Part shown: in pieces, positions 36,515-44,897 of the stretch
How positions within the stretch are numbered: position 1 is the stretch's first letter
How the letters are laid out: every line of letters starts with the position of its first letter
DNA from: Streptomyces zingiberis
Lineage (GTDB): Bacteria; Actinomycetota; Actinomycetes; Streptomycetales; Streptomycetaceae
DNA length: 64,000 bases
Reading direction: 5' to 3'
Assembly: GCF_012034935.1 (NCBI RefSeq)
Contig: NZ_JAATEN010000003.1
Coordinates: 62,001 to 126,000 of the forward strand
Made by a program: the position numbers and the translations under genes
Notes under the pieces: generated by a model
What the model saw: only the letters and a program-made list of their open reading frames with translations
The model's database searches: none
What the model was told of the DNA's origin: nothing

Positions 36515-37758
36515 GCGATCTCCTCCTCCTTGCCGAGGCCTCCCTCGATGACGCCGAAGATGCGGTCGTAGGTGTCCAGCGACCGCTGTTCGACCTCGAC
36601 CTCGTCCTCGTCAGTGGGGTTCTTGCAGGCGGTCAGGCGGGCGGCGCCGGCCGCGGCGGAGTGGGCCGGGTCTGTGATGGTCTGGTGGCGGGCCCAGCAG
36701 CGGACGTGCCGGGCGACCTCGGTGCCCTCGCAGAACACCAGCACCTCGTCCAGCCCGGCCCTGACCTCGATCCGGCGGCCGATGGCGAGAGGGTGGACCG
36801 AGTAGTCGCAGGTGTCGACACGGACGTAGTGGTCGCGTGGCAGCCGCAGCGACGTGCGCCACCAGATCGGCGGGTCGACCGGCGGCAGCGGCAGCATCCC
36901 CGCCCGGTCCGCGTCGACCCGGTCGGCGGGACGTGCCTGCAACGTGCGGTGGACCCGGCGGTTCGCCCGCCGCAGCCAGTCCTCCAGCTGAACGTTGAAG
37001 TCGGTCGGTGACGCGAAGACCCGGCCCGGCAGGAACGAGGTCTCCAGATAGCCGTTGGCCCGCTCGACCAGGCCTTTCGCCTCCGGATCGCCCGGACGGC
37101 ACTGGATGATCCGGATCCCCAGCAGTCCCGCGAACGCGGCGAAGTCCTCCGTCAGCCGCGGCCGGCCGCCCCGCCAGGAACCGACCGCCCCCTCGTTGTC
37201 CCAGACCAGAGCCCTGGGGACCGCACCCAGCCCGGTCAGCAGCCGCCCGTGCCCCGCGATCAGATCCGCTGCCGACCGGGTCGGCAGCATCCTCGCCATG
37301 ATCCACCGCGAATAACCACTGACCATCACCAGCACCGGCGCACTGCCGGTCTGCCCGAACCCCAGCGGGACCTCGGCCGGCGGAAACCACAGATCGCACT
37401 GGATGAGCTCACCCGGCTCATAAGCCGTCCTGGACACCGGGTCCGCCGGCACGTAGTCCCGGCGCACATCCCGCAGCCGGTCCCGCAGCACCGTCATCCC
37501 CCGCTGCCAGCCGATCCGCTCGGCCACCACCGTCGCCGGCATGTCCGGCCAAATCTCGAGCAGTTCCCGGATCCTCGGCTCGACCTCATCCACGATCGAC
37601 CCCTTCGGCGCCCGCTCGTACTTCGGCGGCCGGTCACTGGACACCGCCCGCCGCACCGTGGTTCGTGAGATCCCGAGCTTCCGCGCGATCGCTCTGATCG
37701 GCATGCCCTCGGACCGATGCAACCGGCGCATCTCCGCCCAGTCCTCCACGCTGATCAC
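36511..37758 (-). CDS. istA: IS21-family DDE transposase IstA
   Basis: A 415-residue transposase. The N-terminal helix-turn-helix is GMPIRAIARKLGISRTTVRRAV. The catalytic core shows IQCDLWFPP (first Asp), ALVWDNEGAVG (second Asp) and PGDPEAKGLVERANGYLE (Glu region). Frame and length are intact. Confidence 0.95.
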   Translation of the reverse strand: MISVEDWAEMRRLHRSEGMPIRAIARKLGISRTTVRRAVSSDRPPKYERAPKGSIVDEVEPRIRELLEIWPDMPATVVAERIGWQRGMTVLRDRLRDVRRDYVPADPVSRTAYEPGELIQCDLWFPPAEVPLGFGQTGSAPVLVMVSGYSRWIMARMLPTRSAADLIAGHGRLLTGLGAVPRALVWDNEGAVGSWRGGRPRLTEDFAAFAGLLGIRIIQCRPGDPEAKGLVERANGYLETSFLPGRVFASPTDFNVQLEDWLRRANRRVHRTLQARPADRVDADRAGMLPLPPVDPPIWWRTSLRLPRDHYVRVDTCDYSVHPLAIGRRIEVRAGLDEVLVFCEGTEVARHVRCWARHQTITDPAHSAAAGAARLTACKNPTDEDEVEVEQRSLDTYDRIFGVIEGGLGKEEEIA

Positions 37759-37861
37759 CCTTCCTCCCTGCCTGACTCAACGAGCCAGACGGTTCAGACG
37801 GGCCACTTTTCATCCGTTGGAGGCGGCAACGTTTTGAGGCGTTGCCGACACCGCAGCCGCG

Positions 37862-38296
37862 CTAGTCGAGGCTGATCCAGCCGTCCGGGATCCAGCCCTC
37901 CACGTACCCCTCCAGGAAGAGACCCAGGTCCGCGATACCCATGTCAGCGGCGTATCCGGCAGCTTGAGCGTAGGAAACCCAGACCACTCGCCCATCGCCG
38001 CCCCACACACCGCCCGCGAAGGACACATGCGCGGTGACCAGACGGCACCGGACAGGCCCCCCGGACGCAACTCCCGGCGCGGCACTGCGGATCCGGGCGG
38101 CGACCCGCCCCATCCGAACTCTCCCCCCTGGGGCCAGCTCACGGACCAGACGCCGGGCGGCCCTGCCATGGGGCTCGCTCCCTTGGCGCTGCACAGCGGG
38201 CAGCCTCAAGTGATGACCGGCAGCGGATGACTCGGGCCTCATCAGGGCCACCCGATGCTCCGGATCGAAGCAGGCGAGTAAGACATCACCATCCAT
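37862..38296 (-). CDS. Hypothetical protein with a Nudix-like region
   Basis: About 144 residues. The central stretch GRAARRLVRELAPGGRV sits where a Nudix box would be but lacks its glutamates, so if related it is catalytically degenerate. The C-terminus (VVWVSYAQAAGYAADMGIADLGLFLEGYVEGWIPDGW) is aromatic-rich. The start is uncertain: ATG 38296 is given, ATG 38317 is also in frame, and a repeated operator-like motif overlaps both. Confidence 0.5.
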   Translation of the reverse strand: MDGDVLLACFDPEHRVALMRPESSAAGHHLRLPAVQRQGSEPHGRAARRLVRELAPGGRVRMGRVAARIRSAAPGVASGGPVRCRLVTAHVSFAGGVWGGDGRVVWVSYAQAAGYAADMGIADLGLFLEGYVEGWIPDGWISLD

Positions 38297-38300
38297 ACCT

Positions 38301-38319
38301 GGTGCATACATGCCCATAG
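38301..38319. promoter_or_regulatory. Operator-like motif, copy 1
   Basis: GGTGCATACATGCCCATAG at the start of the Nudix-like gene. It shares GGTGCAT and a following CCAT with copies at 38795 and 41104. It is the least conserved of the three. Confidence 0.4.
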
Positions 38320-38397
38320 TGGGAACGTAGCCGGGGTCGGCGCGCCGCGCACGCCCGGACGGGCGACGGGGCGATACGGCACACCGGGACGCAACCC

Positions 38398-38721
38398 CTA
38401 CCGCGGCGAGCCCGCCGGGGGCAGGGCTCCGGGACCGGGCCAGATCTGGAAGCCGAAAACGGCCTCCAGGCGAGCGATGGTGCCAAGATCGGGCAGCACC
38501 CTGCCATGCAGGACCCGGCTGATGGTGGAGTGCGTAATCCCGGTGGCCTCGGCAAGAGTGCGCAGGCTGTACCCACTTACAGCGAGGGCGTTCTGCAGGT
38601 TGCGGGCCAGCGCCTGACCGTAATGGGCACTCACGGGAGCGTCCGCCGGGAGAGCGGCATACGGCCAGGTGTCATCGGCGACATAGTCGCGCGGCACCTT
38701 GTCGTTACTACTCCGGGGCAT
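38398..38721 (-). CDS. XRE-family helix-turn-helix regulator
   Basis: A 107-residue DNA-binding protein. The helix-turn-helix is ALAVSGYSLRTLAEATGITHSTISRVLHG followed by PDLGTIARLEAVFG, at about residues 48-92, ending in a short proline-rich tail. ATG 38721 gives a compact protein; the open frame continues upstream across the likely promoter. A motif repeated near two neighbouring genes lies 74 bp upstream and may be its operator. Confidence 0.8.
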   Translation of the reverse strand: MPRSSNDKVPRDYVADDTWPYAALPADAPVSAHYGQALARNLQNALAVSGYSLRTLAEATGITHSTISRVLHGRVLPDLGTIARLEAVFGFQIWPGPGALPPAGSPR

Positions 38722-39300
38722 GCCCGGATCATCCCATGCACCCGTCACCCGCCGACCTCCTGATCGCCCAGCGGTCGACACCTCACCAACCAACGGTGCA
38801 TACATACACCATTTGAACGTGCTGTCTCGATACCCTTCGACGTGTCGGCTCAACCGCATCCCGCCGACCGGGCGCCATCAGCGCATGCCCGGCACGGCAG
38901 GACCGGGTACGTCACGTTCACCCCGCAGCCGCGCGTTGGGGCCATGCCCCGCAGCCGGCCACCGCCACCGAGCGCGCCACCCCGGCTCCGGGCGGGCGTC
39001 CACGCGCTCACGCAAGCCTCCAATTCACTTCCGTGCGCCCCTGCTTTTCATCGTGCACCACACTGACGCTGAGTAACTGAGGTCGACGCGAGAAATGCCA
39101 GGCCAACACGTCTACGACCCGAGAAGCGTATTTCTGCATCGACGGACTTCCCGTTGCTTTTCGGATCGCGTTCGAGGCCACCGGGATTGGGTGACTGCGG
39201 CTTTGCGGGCGCATTTCGGGAGAGGATCCACCCCACTGAGACGCGCCGGGTGAAATCCATCGGCGATGGTCGAGACGGAAATGTTCGAGGGTGGTCTTTC
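38722..39300. other. Intergenic region between XRE and winged-helix genes
   Basis: No supported gene. It carries the operator-like motif at 38795 near the XRE promoter. The half toward 39300 is lower in G+C (about 39050-39290) and may contain the promoter of the 39301 gene. Confidence 0.4.
38795..38815. promoter_or_regulatory. Operator-like motif, copy 2 (XRE promoter)
   Basis: GGTGCATACATACACC followed by ATTTG. The first 16 bp form an imperfect palindrome (GGTG...CACC). The same pattern, with CACCATTTG identical, occurs at 41104-41124. Confidence 0.55.
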
Positions 39301-39783
39301 ATGCAGTTGCAACCGGCCCTGGCTGTCCTCGATGAACTGCGGTCTTTGGCTGCGGAGGACGACAGCCGGCTCTGCGCGGCGAAGGACCGCCTGGCTGCGG
39401 CGGAGGCCGAGGTGAGTGCCGCCCGCTCGGCGTTCGAGTCGGCGAGCACGCGCGCCGAGGTCTCCGAACGCGTGATGCGCGGCGCCGAGGAACTACTCGC
39501 CCCGGATATGGCGCCCCACACCAGCGCACCGACCTCACCGCACCCCGGGCCCGCGGTACAGCGGGAGCCGCGGACGACCGCCCAGGAAATAATGACCTTC
39601 GTCCGGCCCCGCGGACGCGCCACCCGGAGCGAAGTCGTTGAGCACCTGCGCCTCACACGCCCGGACCTCAAGCCGAGCAGCATCCGGCGTCGAATGAGCA
39701 AACTGTTCGCCGACAAAAAGCTGGTGCGCGTGGAGCGCGGGACGTACGCGCCGTCTCCGGCCGCCGCAGAGGGTGATGCGTAG
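39301..39783 (+). CDS. Hypothetical coiled-coil plus winged-helix protein
   Basis: A 160-residue protein. Residues 1-60 form a likely coiled coil (ELRSLAAEDDSRLCAAKDRLAAAEAEV). After a proline-rich linker, residues 95-150 look like a winged helix: QEIMTFVRPRGRATRSEVVEHLR, then SIRRRMSKLFADKKLVRVERGTY. Probably a DNA-binding regulator. GAGGGTGG precedes the ATG. A strong hairpin follows the gene. Confidence 0.6.
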   Translation: MQLQPALAVLDELRSLAAEDDSRLCAAKDRLAAAEAEVSAARSAFESASTRAEVSERVMRGAEELLAPDMAPHTSAPTSPHPGPAVQREPRTTAQEIMTFVRPRGRATRSEVVEHLRLTRPDLKPSSIRRRMSKLFADKKLVRVERGTYAPSPAAAEGDA

Positions 39784-39824
39784 CGGCCGCTCTTTCGACA
39801 CCCGAATTACCCGCACACGCGTAC

Positions 39825-39851
39825 GTGCCGCCGAGTGCAAGTCGGCGGCAC
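39825..39851 (+). terminator. Hairpin after the winged-helix gene
   Basis: Perfect 10-bp arms GTGCCGCCGA (39825-39834) and TCGGCGGCAC (39842-39851) with a 7-nt loop, 41 bp after the stop codon. Confidence 0.75.
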
Positions 39852-39926
39852 GAGGACACGCGTTTTTCTGGGCTCACGTATCGGTCTCGATAGTAGGCGC
39901 TTTTCGCGCCGACGCGGGAGCCCTGC

Positions 39927-40814
39927 ATGAATTCGGCCTTCAATAGGCCGGGAAATTGGCTCACTATGTCTTCTTCTGACTCTGCACGCGCAGATTCCGG
40001 AACCGGCCGCAACACGGTCCGCTCCGGTACTGCACGGCACCGCGACCGACGGCGCGGCACCGCCGCCTCGCGGCGCCGCACGCTGCCCAGTTACCGTGCG
40101 GCCCCGGCCAAGCAGATCAACATCCTTGTGGCACTCGACGACCTCGCGGTCGATGGCGACCCGGTGCAGCGGGCGATGCTGGCCCAGCACGTCGGCCTCG
40201 GCGCGGCCACCGTCGGGGACTGCATGGCCTTTTTGGCCGATGTGGGGCTGCTCGAGGCCGGCCGCGGCCAGTACACGATCACCGAGCACGGACGGGAGTT
40301 CGCCGAGGCATGGCGGAGCAACCGCACGCAGGCACGACTCCTGCTGCGCCCGCTGCTGACCGCGCACTGGTCCGCCGCCGCGGCCATCGACCTGCTGGCC
40401 GACGGGCCCCTGCCGCAGGAGGAGCTGGCCCGCCTGCTGCGCGCCGGCCTGCCCGGGGTGCCCATGCGCGGCCAGTACATGGTCGAGTGGCTGGACATCG
40501 CGCTGATCGTTCAGCGTGACGCCGAGCTCCTACAGGTCCGCCTGCCCCCAGCCGACACCCCTGCACCCCCGAAGCCCCCGGGCACGCAGGGGCAGGAGAA
40601 GCGGGACCCTGGACAAGCAGAGGGACCACAGAACCCGTCACCGGACCGGGATGCCGCCCCTCAGGCCAGGCGCACGGACGCTCAGCGCACCGAGCACGCC
40701 GCGCCGCTGCTCGGTATGTCCCGCCCGGAAATCCAGGACCTGCCCGATGCCCGCTACTCGGTCTTCCTCGAAAGCATCCTGCAGACCCTGCAGGCCCTGA
40801 CCCCCGACACCTGA
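39927..40814 (+). CDS. Hypothetical winged-helix protein
   Basis: A 295-residue protein. Residues 60-130 read ILVALDDLAVDGDPVQRAMLAQHVGLGAATVGDCMAFLADVGLLEAGRGQYTITEHGREFAEAW, a clear winged-helix pattern. The tail is Pro/Gln-rich and ends in a short conserved-looking segment (MSRPEIQDLPDARYSVFLESILQTLQAL). GGGAG lies 7 nt before the ATG. I do not recognise a specific family; a defence- or element-linked regulator is possible from the context. Confidence 0.6.
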   Translation: MNSAFNRPGNWLTMSSSDSARADSGTGRNTVRSGTARHRDRRRGTAASRRRTLPSYRAAPAKQINILVALDDLAVDGDPVQRAMLAQHVGLGAATVGDCMAFLADVGLLEAGRGQYTITEHGREFAEAWRSNRTQARLLLRPLLTAHWSAAAAIDLLADGPLPQEELARLLRAGLPGVPMRGQYMVEWLDIALIVQRDAELLQVRLPPADTPAPPKPPGTQGQEKRDPGQAEGPQNPSPDRDAAPQARRTDAQRTEHAAPLLGMSRPEIQDLPDARYSVFLESILQTLQALTPDT

Positions 40815-40913
40815 GCACCCGGATACCCGCAGAGCCGGGGCGCCGGACCGCACGGGCCGGCGCCCCGAGGGTGGCGGCTGGTGTCCGCGCGAGGCTCTGG
40901 AACCTTGGGCGCG

Positions 40914-40940
40914 GAGGGTTCGATCCCCTCGCCATCCACC
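40914..40940 (+). other. tRNA 3'-end-like fragment, possible attachment-site relic
   Basis: GAGGGTTCGATCCCCTC (40914-40930) is a perfect T-arm (5-bp stem, 7-nt TTCGATC loop) followed by GCCATCCACC in the place of an acceptor strand. No 5' half of a tRNA (GGATGGC) lies upstream. Such isolated 3' ends are left when an element integrates into a tRNA gene. Confidence 0.4.
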
Positions 40941-41103
40941 CACCGGCAGCATGACAGCCAGTCACCTAAGGGAGCCAGCCTCCATGCTCAGCCGCCCAGT
41001 CTGCCCAGCTTTCTGATCACACAACAGCACCCGTGCCGAACGGGTGCGCCTGTCACCGGTACGGCTCGCTCCTGTTGCCGGAGCTCTCCGACCTCTCCAC
41101 CGT

Positions 41104-41124
41104 GGTGCATGTTCGCACCATTTG
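41104..41124. promoter_or_regulatory. Operator-like motif, copy 3 (recombinase-like gene)
   Basis: GGTGCATGTTCGCACC, a palindrome with 5-bp arms GGTGC/GCACC, followed by ATTTG. It lies 15 bp before a small leader ORF and matches the XRE promoter copy at 38795 over most positions. Confidence 0.55.
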
Positions 41125-41139
41125 TATGGAGGTCGCACC

Positions 41140-41223
41140 ATGCCCGACGTCACGTGTTCGCTCACCGCGCCCCGGTGGCACGCCGGCCGCGCGGCGGTAT
41201 CGGCGGCGACGGATGGCCGCTGA
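41140..41223 (+). CDS. Short leader ORF overlapping the recombinase-like gene
   Basis: A 27-codon ORF (begins MPDVTCSLTAPRWHAG) with a strong GGAGG 7 nt upstream. Its stop lies just inside the next gene, whose ATG at 41213 has no good ribosome site of its own. Translation of the larger gene probably depends on this leader. Confidence 0.5.
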   Translation: MPDVTCSLTAPRWHAGRAAVSAATDGR

Positions 41224-42163
41224 GATCGCGCTCAGCGCTGCCATCACCCGTGTGTTGGCCGCCTGGCGGGAGCTGGTGGCGCGTGGGGAGATGTCCGAAC
41301 AGACGCTGAGCCGGTTCGGTCAGCTACTGCACCGCTTCGCGGCCTTCGCCGCCGTGCGTGGTGCACGGATGCTCACCGAGGTCGACACCGTCGTGGCCGC
41401 ACAGTTCATCGATGCGCACGGCCGCACCCGCCACGGACGCGTCGCCCCGGCTTCGCTGTCCACCCGGCACCTGCGCCGCAGCGTGCTGCGGATGTGTTTC
41501 GCCACCGCCCGCCGTCTGGCCCTCACCAACGCCGATCCCACCCGCGACATCGAGCTGCCCCCACGCGTATGCGGCGCCACCCGTCCGCTGGAGGAGGCCG
41601 AGGCCATCGAGCCGCGCCGCGCCGCCCAGTTCGCCGTCCGCCCGACCCGCCATGCCGCTGCCGCCGCGCTCGCCCTGGCGGGCGCCTTCAGCGGCGAGAT
41701 CGGCCATATCGGCGTGCACGATCTGGACCTGCCCGCCGCCCGGGTCTGGGTGCACGGCTCGGCCAAGACACAGCCGCGCTGGTGTTCCCTGGACGCCTAC
41801 GGCGCCCGGGTGCTGGCCGCCCGCGCCCACCACCTGCGCACCACAGCGCAGCCCGAGCACCGGCTGCGGCTGGCCGTCTCCGCCCGGGGCGGAACCGACG
41901 AGCAGGTCCAGGCCCGCGCCTGCGTCGCCCTGCGCGACCTGCTCAAACGCATCGGCCTGGGAGCGGACCCGGCGGTCAGACCGGCCTCCATCACCGCGTA
42001 CGCCGGCTGGGCCACCTACGTGCGCACCGGCCGCATCGAAGCCGCGGCCCTCCACCTCGGCATGACCTCTCTGGACAGCACAGCCGCGCTCATCGGCCAC
42101 CAGTGGCTCGCCGAAACGACACCCGCCACCGCACCGAACGGGGACGCCCCACATGCCCGATGA
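41213..42163 (+). CDS. Degenerate tyrosine-recombinase-like protein
   Basis: A 316-residue protein with the two-part layout of a tyrosine recombinase: an N-terminal SAM-like core-binding domain (AITRVLAAWRELVARGEMSEQTLSRFGQLLHRFAAFA) and a C-terminal domain. The catalytic residues look lost: AGAFSGEIGHI stands where the first Arg (GLRxxEL) should be, RPASITAYAGW replaces HxLRH, and TSLDSTAALIGH lacks the terminal Tyr. It is likely a DNA-binding protein derived from a recombinase. ATG 41213 overlaps a leader ORF; it overlaps the following gene by 11 nt. Confidence 0.6.
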   Translation: MAAEIALSAAITRVLAAWRELVARGEMSEQTLSRFGQLLHRFAAFAAVRGARMLTEVDTVVAAQFIDAHGRTRHGRVAPASLSTRHLRRSVLRMCFATARRLALTNADPTRDIELPPRVCGATRPLEEAEAIEPRRAAQFAVRPTRHAAAAALALAGAFSGEIGHIGVHDLDLPAARVWVHGSAKTQPRWCSLDAYGARVLAARAHHLRTTAQPEHRLRLAVSARGGTDEQVQARACVALRDLLKRIGLGADPAVRPASITAYAGWATYVRTGRIEAAALHLGMTSLDSTAALIGHQWLAETTPATAPNGDAPHAR

Positions 42164-43647
42164 CCTCTTCGGCGACCGCCTGCCACGCACGGTCCGCAAG
42201 AAGACGGCCCGCCGCGCCGGCGAACTGGACCTGCGCACCGTCACCCAGCGAACCAGGGACGTGGCCCGCTTCGAGGCCGTGTACCAACTCGCCGAGCTCC
42301 TTCACAGGGACCCCGGCTCCCGCCGTGGACGCCCGCCCCACTACCCGCCCTACATCTACCTCCTGTTCTGCGCCCTGCGCGGCATCCACGGCTCCGCCCG
42401 CTACTGCGCCGGCGACCTGCAGGACCCCACCGTGTGGGACACGATCCGCGACGGCGTCGCCCACCACCTGGGCCACGACGAAGCCGCACGCCTGCCGGAG
42501 ACCGGACCCTCACGCCATCAGTGGCAGCACGCCCAGCGCACCCTTCTCATTCCCCGCCGCGAAGAACTCGGCGAAGCCTTCGCCGCCCTCGCCCTGGCCC
42601 AGGCCCAGCGCCAAGGCCTGCTGCCCGCCGACGCACGACGCTCATGGAGCAACCCCCACCGCCACCAGCTCATCGCCGGCGACGGCACCGTCGCCAAGTC
42701 CCCCACCCTGTCCACCACTCCCTTCAGCGTCGACCCCGTCACCGGAGAAATCCGCAGCCACCGCGTCGACCCCGCCTCCTCCTGGCAGAAGGAAGGCAGC
42801 ACCGACCGCGCCGACAACAACCCGCCCGCCGTTGCGACACCGGAAGTCGCTGCGGGCGAAGTGAAGAGCAGAGACACAGACAACGACAAGAGCAAGGAGA
42901 AGGGGGCGATGGTTCTCGGCTCCAAGTTCGTGGTCTTCTCCACCCGCCACCGCGGCTACTTCCGCCGCGTCTTCCTGCGCTACGCCCACGTCCCCCACGA
43001 CCAGCCCGGCGGCGAGGCCGCCGTCGCCCTCGACCTCGCCTGCGCCATCCTCGACGCCGCAGAAGGCTGCATGGGGGTCCTCTATGACGGCGCTCTGCGC
43101 GGCATGCACCGCGACGTCATCGCCCGCCGCGGCCGCCTACTGATCAACAAGCAGCACAAGGGCGCCAAGCCCCTCTACATCCGCACCCTGAACTTCGGCC
43201 GGTGCCGCCACGAGCTGTGGTCCAACGGCGGCCGTGTCCACGAACGCGCCTTCCTCGACGACGGCACCAGCACGCTCGTCCCGCTGCCTGTCGGCAAACT
43301 CGAGCGCCGCGCCAGCACTCACACCCACCGCTGGTACCACCTGCTCACAGTCCCCTGCCCCCGCGGCCCCCACGAACACCGCGAAGCCGTCGGAGTCACC
43401 ACCACCAGCGGAGAACGCGAGAAGGGCCGCAGCGACACCGAGACCGGCTTCCACCGCGCCGAACACCTCCTCCAGATCCCCGACGACACCGCCGTCCACC
43501 AGAACCTGTACGGCAGCCGCGAGGACACCGAAGCCGGCTTCTCAGTGGGCGGTTCGTGAGTCTTTGAGTGGATCCGCTGTCGCCTGATCGTGTGGCGGCG
43601 GGGCGGAATCTGCCGGTCCGCGGTTGATGATCTGGTGATGTGGCCGG

Positions 43648-44502
43648 GTGAGTGAACGTAAGCCGTACCCGAGTGACTTATCGGACGAGCAGTGGTCGTT
43701 GATCGAGCCGGTGATCACCGCGTGGAAGGACCGGCACCGCTCGGTCAGCGGCCACCAGGGCGCCTACGACATGCGTGAGATCGTCAACGCGATCCTCTAC
43801 CAGGGGCGGACCGGCTGCCAGTGGGCCTATCTCCCGCACGACCTGCCGCCCAAGAGCGCCACCTACTACTACTTCGCCGCGTGGCGGGACGACGGAACCG
43901 ACCAAGTCATCCATGAACTGCTGCGCTGCCAGGTCCGGGAGCGGGCCCGACGATTAGAGGACCCGACCCTGGTGGTCCTGGACACCCAGAGTGTCCACGT
44001 GACCGCCGGGGTCCCCGCCTCCACGACCGGCCACGATCCGGCCAAGCGGGTGCCGGGCCGCAAGCGGGGCCTGGCCGTGGACGTCCTCGGCCTGGTCATC
44101 GCGGTCACCGTCCTCGCGGCGAACACGCACGACAACGCCGCGGGCATCATCCTGCTGGACCAGATCGCCGAGCACGCCGCCGGAACCGTCCGCAAAGCCC
44201 TGGTCGACCAGGGCTTCAAGAATCAGGTCGTCATGCACGGCGCCGGCCTGGGCGTTGACGTTGACGTTGAGATCGTCGCACGCAACCCACAGGTCAAGGG
44301 GTTCGTGCCGCAGCCGAAGCGGTGGAGGGTCGAGCAGACCTACGGGATCCTGATACTGCACCGGCGCCTGGTCCGCGACTACGAGCACCGCCCCTCCTCC
44401 TCCGCCTCCCGCGTCTACTGGGCGATGACCCACGTCATGACCCGGCGCCTCACCGGCGCGAACACACCCACCTGGCGCGAGCCGCAGGCGGTGGCAGCGT
44501 GA
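43648..44502 (+). CDS. IS5-family transposase
   Basis: A 284-residue DDE transposase. SDEQWSLIEPVI and the GCQWAYLPHDLPP region are typical of IS5-type N-termini. Catalytic residues are seen in LVVLDTQSV (Asp), ALVDQGFK (Asp) and RWRVEQTYGIL (Glu). The GTG start is used; the frame is intact. Confidence 0.93.
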   Translation: MSERKPYPSDLSDEQWSLIEPVITAWKDRHRSVSGHQGAYDMREIVNAILYQGRTGCQWAYLPHDLPPKSATYYYFAAWRDDGTDQVIHELLRCQVRERARRLEDPTLVVLDTQSVHVTAGVPASTTGHDPAKRVPGRKRGLAVDVLGLVIAVTVLAANTHDNAAGIILLDQIAEHAAGTVRKALVDQGFKNQVVMHGAGLGVDVDVEIVARNPQVKGFVPQPKRWRVEQTYGILILHRRLVRDYEHRPSSSASRVYWAMTHVMTRRLTGANTPTWREPQAVAA

Positions 44503-44897
44503 ACATCCAGCCCCTGCTCGACGCCCTGGACCTCCAGGAAGACGCCGCCCGGGTCCTGGCCGACGACCTCCGCGCACAGATCGACGGCCTGCAGACCAGG
44601 TTGCGGGAGGCCGAGACGCACCTGGAGCACCTCGCGATCACCCGCAAGACCGTCACCGGCCTCGCCGACCGGCTCCCGGCTGTCGCGCAGGAGCTGCCCG
44701 AGCACCCGGACTACCCCCGCATCCTCGCCGTCTTCAACCACGCGACCGGGCCGCTACGGGCCAAGGACGTCTGCGAAGCCCTCGGCCACGAACTGCTGCC
44801 GAAGAACGTCGAAGGCACCCGCGCCAAGCTGAAACGCCTGGTCAAACTCGGGATCATCGCCGAGGCAGACACCGGCAACTTCACCAGGAAGCAATAG
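44499..44897 (+). CDS. IS-borne winged-helix accessory protein
   Basis: A 132-residue protein whose GTG overlaps the transposase stop as GTGA. Residues 10-55 form a coiled coil (DDLRAQIDGLQTRLREAETHLEHL). Residues 70-130 look like a winged helix (YPRILAVFNHATGPLRAKDVCEALG, then LKRLVKLGIIAEADTGNFTRK). It probably regulates or assists the transposase. Confidence 0.75.
   Translation: MNIQPLLDALDLQEDAARVLADDLRAQIDGLQTRLREAETHLEHLAITRKTVTGLADRLPAVAQELPEHPDYPRILAVFNHATGPLRAKDVCEALGHELLPKNVEGTRAKLKRLVKLGIIAEADTGNFTRKQ

Larger units (their letters stand above)
35679..37818 (-). mobile_element. IS21-family insertion sequence, complete
   Basis: A 2,140-bp element with terminal inverted repeats AACGGATGAAAAGTGG at the left (35679-35694) and its complement at the right (37803-37818), encoding IstA and IstB. 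It is bounded by a direct repeat GGAGGC (35673-35678 and 37819-37824), a 6-bp target duplication typical of IS21. Both genes are intact, so it is probably recent. It interrupted a 12-bp inverted repeat, GTGTCGGCAACG (35646-35657) with CGTTGCCGACAC (37840-37851). Confidence 0.9.

Noticed and set aside
40880..40945. A complete tRNA gene at the orphan T-arm
   Set aside because: No matching 5' acceptor strand (GGATGGC) lies within 100 nt upstream, and the preceding hairpin does not form D and anticodon arms.
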